Source of the DNA: VRUE01 sp035318745
Lineage (GTDB): Bacteria; Actinomycetota; Thermoleophilia; Solirubrobacterales; 70-9
DNA length: 64,000 bases
Assembly: GCA_035318745.1 (NCBI GenBank)
Contig: DATHEA010000039.1
Span: 50,110-114,109, forward strand
Reading direction: 5' to 3'
The position numbers and the translations under genes are program-made. The notes beneath the pieces were generated by a model, which searched no databases, had not been told where the DNA came from, and saw only the letters and a list, made by a program, of their open reading frames with translations. Of this stretch, positions 58,011 through 64,000 are shown in pieces. The first letter of the stretch is position 1, and every line of letters begins with the position of its first letter.

Positions 58011-58468
58011 CCTCCGCTCACAACCGCGTCGCCGTCCTGCACGGAGTCAATTTCAACGTGCTCGAGAGGCGCGACCCCGGGATCTACGGTGGGCTCTCGC
58101 TGAGCGAGCTGGAGATGAAAATCCAGGGTGCCGCACGTGAGCTCGGCCTCGAAACGCTCTTCTTCCAGACCAACTCGGAGGGAGAGTTCGCCGAATACCT
58201 GCACCGCGCGCCGGAGATGGTCGACTCGATCATCGTCAACGCCGGGGCCTGGACCCACTACAGCCGCGCGATCGCCGACGCGCTCGAGCTGACCGGGCTG
58301 CCGGCGGTCGAGGTTCACCTCTCCGATGTCGAGTCGCGTCAGGATTGGCGCCGCGAGTCGGTGTTCGACGGACTGGTGCTGGAGAAGATCTCCGGCAAGG
58401 GACCGGACGGCTACCGCGACGCGCTTGCGACCCTGGCGCGCCATCTGGACGTCTCTGCCGGCGCATGA
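58007..58468 (+). CDS. aroQ: Type II 3-dehydroquinate dehydratase (divergent)
   Basis: Dehydrates 3-dehydroquinate to 3-dehydroshikimate. The 153-residue protein keeps the type II layout: NRVAVLHGVNFNVLERRDPG with the following IYGGLSL holding the catalytic Tyr, QTNSEGEF, NAGAWTHYSRAIADAL and VEVHLSDVESRQDWRRES. The normally strict G-P-N-L-N-L-L-G-x-R motif is changed to GVNFNVLERRD, and NPGA is NAGA, so it is a divergent form. ATG 58007 overlaps aroKB by 4 nt and completes the operon's AroB-AroQ-AroE-AroK-AroC steps. Confidence 0.9.
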   Translation: MTSAHNRVAVLHGVNFNVLERRDPGIYGGLSLSELEMKIQGAARELGLETLFFQTNSEGEFAEYLHRAPEMVDSIIVNAGAWTHYSRAIADALELTGLPAVEVHLSDVESRQDWRRESVFDGLVLEKISGKGPDGYRDALATLARHLDVSAGA

Positions 58469-59523
58469 AGGGCCGCGGCGACCGCCTCGCAGCTTCGCTG
58501 GCCGAGCGCGAGCTCGACCTGATGCTGGTCACCGAGTTGGTCAACATCCGTTACCTGACCGGCTTCACGGGAACCAACGGCGCCTGCGTCTGCGGCCCCG
58601 AGACGCGTCTCTTCCTGACCGACTTCCGCTACACCGAGCGAGCCGCGGCGGAGGTCGAGGGCTGGGAGACGATCACGGTCAGCGACGACTGGCTGGGGGG
58701 AATCGCCGCGCATCTCTCCGGCCGCGTCGGCTTCGAGGACGACCACGTCTCGGTTCGCCTGCTCGAGCGGCTGCGGGGAAAACTGGCGCAGGGTGTCGAG
58801 GCAGTCGCGGCGGGCGGTTCGGTCGAGAAGCTGCGCCGGGTCAAGGACGACGCCGAGCTGAAAGCGATAGCCGCCGCCTCTGAGCTCGCCGACGAGGTCT
58901 GGAACTGGAGCGTCGAGCGCGGCCTCGCCGGGCGTCCCGAGCGCGAGGTTGCCCGCGCTGCGGAAGCACGGATCCGCGAGCTGGGTGGCGACCCCTCCTT
59001 TCCGGCGATCGTCGCCGCCGGGCCCAACGGAGCGCTGCCGCACGCCGAGCCGGGAGAGCGCCCGATCGGCAGCGGCGAGCTGGTCGTCTTCGACATGGGG
59101 GCGAAGCTCGACGGTTACTGCTCGGACGGCACCCGGACCTTCGCCGTCGGTGAGCCGGGCGAGCACGCCCGCGAGGTCTACGAGACGGTGCTGGCTGCGC
59201 AGGAAGCGGCGCTCGACACGGTCGCCGCGGGGGTCGGTGGCGAGTCGCTCGACGCGGTTGCCCGTGAGACGATCGGCGCGGCCGGCCACGGCGAGCGTTT
59301 CGGCCATGGCCTCGGCCATGGCGTGGGACTCGAGGTGCACGAGGCACCACGCGTCTCGCCGCGCTCGGAGGACGTGCTCTCGGCAGGCGAAGTGGTGACG
59401 ATCGAGCCGGGCGTCTACCTGCCCGGCGAGCTGGGTGTGCGGATCGAGGATCTCGTCGTCGTCACCGACCAAGGCTGCCGCAACCTCAGCGGATTGCCCA
59501 AGGGACTTCAAATCGTTGCCTGA
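58465..59523 (+). CDS. M24 family Xaa-Pro aminopeptidase (PepP/PepQ-like)
   Basis: Metallopeptidase of 352 residues that removes residues before proline. The N-terminal creatinase-like domain has ELVNIRYLTGFTGTNGACV. The pita-bread catalytic domain carries the five ligands: Asp pair in VVFDMGAKLDGYCSDGTRTF, His in GHGLGHGVGLEVHEAP, Glu in VVTIEPGVYLPG and Glu in GVRIEDLVVVT. ATG 58465 overlaps aroQ by 4 nt. In many bacteria this gene directly precedes efp; here about 3.7 kb of other genes separate them. Confidence 0.93.
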   Translation: MKGRGDRLAASLAERELDLMLVTELVNIRYLTGFTGTNGACVCGPETRLFLTDFRYTERAAAEVEGWETITVSDDWLGGIAAHLSGRVGFEDDHVSVRLLERLRGKLAQGVEAVAAGGSVEKLRRVKDDAELKAIAAASELADEVWNWSVERGLAGRPEREVARAAEARIRELGGDPSFPAIVAAGPNGALPHAEPGERPIGSGELVVFDMGAKLDGYCSDGTRTFAVGEPGEHAREVYETVLAAQEAALDTVAAGVGGESLDAVARETIGAAGHGERFGHGLGHGVGLEVHEAPRVSPRSEDVLSAGEVVTIEPGVYLPGELGVRIEDLVVVTDQGCRNLSGLPKGLQIVA

Positions 59524-59681
59524 GCACGGCTGCAGACAAAAAGACTAGGCGACAGCCCTCCTGCAACCTCAAGTCTGCGCCGTTGCGGGTCGATGCGAAT
59601 GTGGTGAGGCTGACTATTCACAAGTACCCGGCGAGCCAATGCGCCGGTCCAGACGCCGCGGCTCCCTCGAAAGAGTCGCTG

Positions 59682-60695
59682 ATGGCGATCCGCGACGATG
59701 CACGGCGCGAGCGCCTGCTCGACATGGAGGTCAGGCTGCGGCGCTACCGGCTCGCTTGCTTCGCGATCCTTGCGGTGACGCTCGCATCGGTCGGAACCGA
59801 GGTGGGATGGTGGTGGATCGCGCCGCTGCTTGCCGGTCTCGCCGGCTTCGCGATCGCCGACCGCTTCATGCGCGAGAGCAAGCATCCGGGCGTGTGGATC
59901 TCGGCGGCCTGGGGAATGCTGCCGCTGCTGCTTGCCAGTGCCGTGGTCACCACGGGCGGTGCCGGGAGCCCAGTCCTGATGTGGTTCGCGCTGCCGGGAG
60001 TGACGCTCGGCGCTCGCTTCTCCCCGCGGGGCATGGTGTTTGGTACTGCCTACATCCTCGCGCTCCTGCTGGTCAGCACCGTTGGGCTCGATCCTGCCAC
60101 TGCATCCACTTACCACCAAGAGCTGATCGCGGCGATCGCCTTGGTGCTCAGCACGGTGATCCTCTCCGGCGCCCTGGTCGAGTCCGACCGCGCCCACAGG
60201 AGCCGCTCGACGCTCGACCCGCTGACTGGGCTCTACAACCGTAATGCGCTCGAGCAGTGTCTCTCCGAGCTCGAAGGACATCCGGTCAGCGAGGAGGAAA
60301 ACCTCTCGCACGCATTGCTGCTCTGCGACCTGGACCACTTCAAGCGGGTCAACGATCAGCTCGGGCATGCTGCCGGCGACGCCGTGCTCCAGGACGTCGC
60401 CTACACGATGCGCGCGGTGCTGCGCGCCGGCGACTCGATCTACCGGGTCGGTGGCGAGGAGATTCTCGTCGTCCTGCCTGGAGCGAGCGAGGCTGACGCA
60501 GTCCAGATCGGTGAGCGCCTGCGGCGAGCAGTGCGGGAGCGCCGTCCCGTCGGCGTCTCGGTGACGATCAGCGTCGGCGTTGCCGTCTCACAGCCAGGCC
60601 TCCTCGACACCGATCAGCTGGTCGGCCTTGCCGACGAGGCGCTCTACTCCGCCAAGGCGGCGGGGCGAGACCGGGTCATGGTCTGCGCCAACTGA
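59682..60695 (+). CDS. Membrane diguanylate cyclase (GGDEF)
   Basis: Synthesises cyclic di-GMP. The 337-residue protein has about six membrane helices (residues about 20-170), a short linker and a GGDEF domain: DPLTGLYNRNALEQCL, LLLCDLDHFKRVNDQLGH, YRVGGEEILVVLPG and VSVTISVGVAVSQPG. The active-site loop reads GGEEI, an active form, and RAGD five residues before it is a complete inhibitory I-site (RxxD), so product feedback is expected. No sensor domain other than the membrane part is recognised. A TTG at 59583 would add 33 residues; ATG 59682 fits the start of the first helix better. Gap 59524-59681 shows no other feature. Confidence 0.9.
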   Translation: MAIRDDARRERLLDMEVRLRRYRLACFAILAVTLASVGTEVGWWWIAPLLAGLAGFAIADRFMRESKHPGVWISAAWGMLPLLLASAVVTTGGAGSPVLMWFALPGVTLGARFSPRGMVFGTAYILALLLVSTVGLDPATASTYHQELIAAIALVLSTVILSGALVESDRAHRSRSTLDPLTGLYNRNALEQCLSELEGHPVSEEENLSHALLLCDLDHFKRVNDQLGHAAGDAVLQDVAYTMRAVLRAGDSIYRVGGEEILVVLPGASEADAVQIGERLRRAVRERRPVGVSVTISVGVAVSQPGLLDTDQLVGLADEALYSAKAAGRDRVMVCAN

Positions 60696-60713
60696 TGCGG
60701 TTGGTGGTGTCGC

Positions 60714-61763
60714 TCAGCGACTGAGGTCGAGGCCGACCTGCAGGCGTGCGGCAAAGGCGGCGATCAGCTCGACGGTCGCCTCGAGGTCGCCGAGGTCGCA
60801 CAGCTCGACCGGCGAGTGCATGTAGCGCAGCGGGACCGAGACCAGTCCCGTGGGAATTCCCGAGCGCGAGATCTGGATCGAGTCGGCATCGGTGCTGGTG
60901 CCGCGACCGCTGGCGCTGATCGTGTGCTCGATCCCCGCCTCCTCCGCGGTCTCGACCAGCAGCTCGAAAACCTTCGGCGAGAGGGTCGAGCCGCGACCGA
61001 TCGCCGGACCGGAGCCGAGCGGATGGCTGCCGATCTCCTTCTCGTCGACGCCGGGAGCATCGGTGGCGTGGGTGACGTCGATGGCGATGGCGAGGTCCGG
61101 CCGAACCTGGAAGGCTGAGGTCCGCGCGCCGAACAGGCCGATCTCCTCCTGGACGGCGGCGATGGCGGCAAAGCTGCCGCTCAGCGAGTCGCGCTTGTGG
61201 CAGCGGCGCAGTGCCTCCAGCGCGACGTAAGCGCCGATGCGGTTGTCCATCGCGCGTGAGACCAGGCGGTCGCCGGCCAGACGCACGGGCTCCGCCGCGA
61301 TCACGACCGGGTCGCCGATACGGATCAGCCCGGCCGCCTCGTCGCGGTCGATGGCGCCGACGTCGATGTGGAGGCCTTTCAGCTCGACCACCTTCTTACG
61401 CTGGTCGGGATCGAGCAGGTGGATCGGCTTGCGACCGACCACGCCGGGCACAAGTCCGTCGCGGCCGCGCACCTCGACCCGCTGGCCGACCAGGATCTGC
61501 GGGTCCCAGCCGCCGATCGGGGCGAACCAGAGGAAGCCCTTCTCGTCGATGTGGGTGACTACCAGGCCGATCTCATCGATATGGCCGACCACCGCAAGCA
61601 ACGGGGCCTCCTCGCCGATGCGGGCGATCGAGGAGCCGAGGCCGTCGGCTGAGAGCGTGGCGAAGGAGGCTTCGTCCCGCCAGATGGATGCGGCAGGACC
61701 CTCGTGCCCGGAGGGTGCGCCGGCGCGGAGCAGTTTGTCTAGCAGCGAAGGGATCTCGAGCAT
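60714..61763 (-). CDS. M42 family metallo-aminopeptidase
   Basis: Zinc/cobalt-dependent tetrahedral aminopeptidase or related glucanase-like enzyme, 349 residues. Metal ligands are in LAVVGHIDEIGLVVTHID (His, Asp), RAMDNRIGAYVALEAL (bridging Asp), AAVQEEIGLFGARTSA (catalytic and ligand Glu), AIDVTHATDAPG (Asp) and VPLRYMHSPVEL (His). This matches the M42 pattern. The start ATG 61763 gives a complete N-terminus MLEIPSLLDKLLRAGAPSGHEG. Convergent with the GGDEF gene, divergent from the SDR gene. Confidence 0.92.
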   Translation of the reverse strand: MLEIPSLLDKLLRAGAPSGHEGPAASIWRDEASFATLSADGLGSSIARIGEEAPLLAVVGHIDEIGLVVTHIDEKGFLWFAPIGGWDPQILVGQRVEVRGRDGLVPGVVGRKPIHLLDPDQRKKVVELKGLHIDVGAIDRDEAAGLIRIGDPVVIAAEPVRLAGDRLVSRAMDNRIGAYVALEALRRCHKRDSLSGSFAAIAAVQEEIGLFGARTSAFQVRPDLAIAIDVTHATDAPGVDEKEIGSHPLGSGPAIGRGSTLSPKVFELLVETAEEAGIEHTISASGRGTSTDADSIQISRSGIPTGLVSVPLRYMHSPVELCDLGDLEATVELIAAFAARLQVGLDLSR

Positions 61764-61794
61764 TGCGAAGGCAGCAGTATGTCGAGTCGAACAA

Positions 61795-61824
61795 TTGTCC
61801 GCAACGAGGCAATTGGAATAGTTT
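61795..61824 (+). promoter_or_regulatory. Promoter of SDR gene
   Basis: TTGTCC at 61795-61800 and TAGTTT at 61819-61824, spacer 18 bp; the -10 ends 7 nt before the ATG at 61832. It lies in the 68-nt divergent gap with the M42 gene. Confidence 0.45.
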
Positions 61825-61831
61825 TCCCTCG

Positions 61832-62641
61832 ATGAGCGAAGCGACGACGACGTATCTGGTCACGGGGGCCTCGAGCGGCATCGGCGAGGCGACGGCGAAG
61901 CGGCTGGCCCGCGAGCCGGGAGCCGAGCTGATCCTGGTCGCCCGCCGCGAGGAGCGGCTGCGGTCGCTGGCCGAGGCGCTGCCCTGCGAGGCGAGCTGGC
62001 TCGCCGTCGACCTGACCGAGCCGGATGCCCCGGAGCGGGTGCGAGCCCATGTCGCCGAGAGGCACGGCGGCCGGCTCGACCTGCTGGTCAACAACGCCGG
62101 CGCCTCCTGGCGTGGTTCCTTCGGCGAGGAGGGCTACGAGAACGTGCGCCGCCATATGGAGATCAACTTCGACGCCGTCGCCCGCCTCACCGAGGCGCTG
62201 CTGCCGGCGCTGCGGGCCTCGAGGCCGAGCGCGATCGTCAACGTCGCCAGCACCGCCGGCCGGGTTGCGCGGGCGCGGACCGGGTCCTACTCGGCCAGCA
62301 AGTTCGCCCTGATCGGCTGGACCGATGCCCTCTACGCCGAGGAGCGCCCCCACGGCGTGCACGTCGGCATGGTGCTGCCCGGCTTCATCGCGACCGAGGG
62401 GTTTCCGGCGACCGAGCTGCGCGAGCGGGCACTGACCCGCTGGACGGTCTCCAAGCCGGAGAAGGTCGCCGAGGCGATCGTCGAGACCGGCCTGCGCGGC
62501 AAGGCGGAGCGCTATGTGCCGCGCCCCTACGCGCTGGCCGCGGTCGCCCGCATCCTTCTTCCGGGAGTGGTCCGCCGCGTGCTCGCCGGCGGCGCCGCCT
62601 CGAGCTTGACGACGAGCACCGCGGCGGAAGCGGACGACTGA
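61832..62641 (+). CDS. Short-chain dehydrogenase/reductase
   Basis: Classical SDR oxidoreductase of 269 residues. Cofactor motif VTGASSGIGEATAKRLA, LLVNNAGASWRGSFGE, catalytic Ser in NVASTAGRVAR and Tyr-x3-Lys in SYSASKFALIGWTDALYAEE; PGFIATEGF follows. The C-terminus (RPYALAAVARILLPGVVRRVL) is amphipathic or weakly membrane-associated. ARREERL after strand 2 suggests NADP preference. Substrate unknown. ATG 61832 is set by the promoter and the start of the Rossmann fold. Confidence 0.92.
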   Translation: MSEATTTYLVTGASSGIGEATAKRLAREPGAELILVARREERLRSLAEALPCEASWLAVDLTEPDAPERVRAHVAERHGGRLDLLVNNAGASWRGSFGEEGYENVRRHMEINFDAVARLTEALLPALRASRPSAIVNVASTAGRVARARTGSYSASKFALIGWTDALYAEERPHGVHVGMVLPGFIATEGFPATELRERALTRWTVSKPEKVAEAIVETGLRGKAERYVPRPYALAAVARILLPGVVRRVLAGGAASSLTTSTAAEADD

Positions 62642-62660
62642 GCCCGCCTGGCCGGGGTGG

Positions 62661-63140
62661 TCAGCCGCCGATGTGGCTGAAGCGGCAGTAGTGGAAGTGG
62701 AAGACGATGCTGGTGTTGTTGGCCGAGAGCCCGGCGCGTTCGGCCAGGATCGAGGTGTGCGCCGCTTTGATCTTTTCGCCGGCTTTGTAGTACTTGCCGA
62801 CTTCACGCAGTCGTTGCTTGAGCAGCTGTATCGAGCCGAGCCAGTGTTCGATCCGCCGTTCGTCGGCGCTAGGCGCGGGGACCGTCGCAAGCTGTTTGAT
62901 CAGCCCTGCGACAGAGCCCGAGGCCCGGACGAACTGCTTACCCGCCGGCACGAGCTTGCCCTTGTTGACGCGATCCCTGGCGCCGGCCATGATCTTTTCG
63001 TTGGCGCTCCGGTTCGCCGCGCAGATCGGCTCGACCTGCGCCTTATAGCTGTCTCGCGTCTGTTCCTCGCCAGTCGCAAGCGGCGCGATGGCAAGCATCG
63101 CGATGGCGATCGCAGCGAATGTCCCCGGCGTCCTCTTCAT
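62661..63140 (-). CDS. Secreted helical protein, unknown function
   Basis: A 159-residue exported protein with signal peptide MKRTPGTFAAIAIAMLAIAP (cleavage near ATG-EEQ) and a helical mature part (RDSYKAQVEPICAANRSANE ... RIEHWLGSIQLLKQRLREVG). Residues PICAAN near the mature N-terminus and HFHYCRFSH near the C-terminus supply two Cys, and the C-terminal cluster also has three His. This layout is seen in many unnamed Solirubrobacterales exported proteins, and the N-terminal DxICAxxN pattern also appears in the lipoprotein at 25015-25731. Convergent with the SDR gene. Confidence 0.75.
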   Translation of the reverse strand: MKRTPGTFAAIAIAMLAIAPLATGEEQTRDSYKAQVEPICAANRSANEKIMAGARDRVNKGKLVPAGKQFVRASGSVAGLIKQLATVPAPSADERRIEHWLGSIQLLKQRLREVGKYYKAGEKIKAAHTSILAERAGLSANNTSIVFHFHYCRFSHIGG

Positions 63141-63201
63141 CTCCCAGGCACACCTAGATTAGAGGCTGGCGCCCGCCGCCCCAGCCCCATCCCGAGGTCT
63201 C

Positions 63202-63207
63202 TAGGAT
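63202..63207 (+). promoter_or_regulatory. Probable -10 box of efp
   Basis: TAGGAT ends 8 nt before the GTG at 63216; no Shine-Dalgarno. Confidence 0.4.
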
Positions 63208-63215
63208 TCGCGGCC

Positions 63216-63776
63216 GTGATCTCGACCAACCAGTTCAAGAACGGCAGTCACATCGAAATCGACGGATCCGTCTTCAAGATCCTCGAGTTCCAGCATGTCA
63301 AGCCGGGCAAGGGCGGAGCGTTCGTGCGCACCAAGCTGCGCAAGATCGACGACGGCTCGGTGCAGGACAAGACGTTCAGGGCGGGGGAGAAGTTCAGGCC
63401 GGTCCACACCGAGTCGCGCAAGATGCAGTACCTCTACGACTCCGGCGAGGCGGCTGTCTTCATGGACAGCAACGACTACGAGCAGATCGAGATCCCGAGT
63501 GAGATCGTCGGCGAGTCGATGCGGTGGGTTCTGCCAAACGACGAGGTCGACGTCCTCTTTGTCGACGAATCCGCGAGCGACGTGCAGGTCGCCGGCGCAG
63601 TTGAGATGAAGGTGACGCAGACCGACCCCGGGGTGAAGGGCGACACGGCCTCGGGCGGTGGCACCAAGCCGGCCACGCTGGAGTCGGGCGTGGTCGTGCA
63701 GGTTCCTCTCTTCATCGACGAGGGCGAGACGATCCGGGTCGACACCGATAGCGGCAAGTACATCTCCCGCGCTTAG
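63216..63776 (+). CDS. efp: Translation elongation factor P
   Basis: Relieves ribosome stalling at polyproline. The 186-residue protein has three beta-barrel domains: ISTNQFKNGSHIEIDGSVFK, EFQHVKPGKGGAFVRTKLR, RKMQYLYDSGEAAVFMDSND and DTASGGGTKPATLESG. The tip residue is Lys32 in PGKGGAF, as in Bacillus (Lys modified by 5-aminopentanol) and E. coli (beta-lysyl-lysine); the modifying enzyme is not in the window. GTG 63216 is chosen because the frame from 62673 runs antisense over the secreted protein gene. Confidence 0.97.
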   Translation: MISTNQFKNGSHIEIDGSVFKILEFQHVKPGKGGAFVRTKLRKIDDGSVQDKTFRAGEKFRPVHTESRKMQYLYDSGEAAVFMDSNDYEQIEIPSEIVGESMRWVLPNDEVDVLFVDESASDVQVAGAVEMKVTQTDPGVKGDTASGGGTKPATLESGVVVQVPLFIDEGETIRVDTDSGKYISRA

Positions 63777-63877
63777 GGCCTTTCCCTGACTCCTCGCGCA
63801 CGCCTGACGGCGGCGGACCGGCGCGGTGCGGCGTCCTCAGTCGGCCGAATAGCGCTGCTCATGAGTATCCGGTTCGC

Positions 63878-64000
63878 TCAGGCAGCAGCCCTGCCGGTGA
63901 TCTCTGCGTAGGTGCTCGGCTCGTGCGCCGTGCCGAGCCCCAGCAGCGTCTGGAAGGCAGCCATCGGAGTTCGGCGGCGGTTGTGGCGGAAGACGAACTC
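63878..64000 (-). mobile_element. 3' end of an IS1595-like transposase gene (cut by window edge)
   Basis: On the minus strand the last 40 codons before a TGA at 63878-63880 read EFVFRHNRRRTPMAAFQTLL and continue LGLGTAHEPSTYAEITG. The EFVFR-N-RRR block is the C-terminal signature of ISXO2/IS1595-type DDE transposases. The gene continues beyond position 64000, so completeness and the terminal inverted repeats cannot be judged. It lies about 100 nt downstream of efp. Confidence 0.65.

Noticed and set aside
60708..60720. Palindrome GTCGCTCAGCGAC between the GGDEF and M42 genes
   Set aside because: The stem leaves a loop of one base unless shortened to 4 bp, and there is no T tract; too weak to call a terminator.
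1..64000. CRISPR arrays, prophage genes, rRNA genes and replication origin
   Set aside because: I saw no regularly spaced direct repeats, phage structural genes, rRNA sequences or DnaA-box clusters in the window.

Overview
The window is a 64 kb piece of a high-GC actinobacterial chromosome. Gene content and order (tsaE-tsaB-rimI-tsaD followed by a glutaredoxin-like gene and rex; alaS-ruvX-mltG-aroE-aroC-aroKB-aroQ-pepP ... efp), frequent GTG/TTG starts, a fused shikimate kinase/dehydroquinate synthase and a K+-independent proton-pumping pyrophosphatase point to Thermoleophilia, probably a Solirubrobacterales relative. That assignment is inference from gene content, not from a marker comparison. 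Almost all space is coding, most of it on the plus strand, in tightly overlapping operons.

Layout. 1-3.1 kb: a xylose-type sugar ABC importer (lipoprotein, one-domain ATPase, permease). 3.2-3.8 kb: a VapBC-like toxin-antitoxin pair. 3.9-5.4 kb: a minus-strand ROK sugar kinase and a plus-strand hexapeptide acetyltransferase. 5.5-7.7 kb: panC-panD-panB for pantothenate. 7.7-12.4 kb: family-4 uracil-DNA glycosylase, the t6A tRNA-modification genes tsaE/tsaB/tsaD with rimI, a glutaredoxin-like protein and the redox repressor Rex. 12.5-17.2 kb: carboxylate-amine ligase, H+-PPase and a secreted beta-domain protein. 17.2-24.8 kb: an FMN alpha-hydroxyacid oxidase, two APC-type permeases with C-terminal USP domains, two RCK (TrkA-type) regulators and an FAD reductase. 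24.9-30 kb: tRNA-Gln, a lipoprotein, a heterodimeric ABC exporter and an anchored extracytoplasmic protein. 30.1-34.5 kb: GH92 mannosidase, GT39-like glycosyltransferase and GtrA flippase-like protein. 35.2-38.9 kb: an aberrant LeuRS-like protein and a threonine synthase. 38.9-40.3 kb: small membrane proteins, a decayed gene and a tRNA with anticodon CAT. 40.4-48.4 kb: aminopeptidase, FtcD-like formiminotransferase, metallo-beta-lactamase-fold hydrolase, hisS, aspS, a 191-nt structured RNA candidate and an IscU-like/MnmA fusion. 48.4-50.5 kb: a Cys-repeat secreted protein and a membrane-tethered sigma factor. 50.6-63.8 kb: alaS, ruvX, mltG, the shikimate/chorismate genes, pepP, a diguanylate cyclase, M42 peptidase, SDR and efp. 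The right edge cuts an IS1595-like transposase.

Much of the window is translation quality and tRNA biology (hisS, aspS, alaS, LeuRS-like, mnmA, tsaBDE, efp, two tRNAs), together with cofactor and aromatic biosynthesis. The most unusual items are an IscU-like scaffold domain fused to the tRNA thiouridylase MnmA, just downstream of a rod-shaped RNA candidate; a locus pairing two APC-USP permeases with two separate RCK proteins; an editing-eroded LeuRS paralogue next to threonine synthase; a sigma factor fused to its own zinc-finger, membrane and exported tail; and a recurrent TANNNT box 6-9 nt upstream of start codons that suggests widespread leaderless transcription. No CRISPR array, prophage or replication origin was seen, and the only transposon material is the fragment at the right edge. 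The only gene-poor stretch longer than 300 bases is 39913-40374, which holds the decayed gene and a tRNA.
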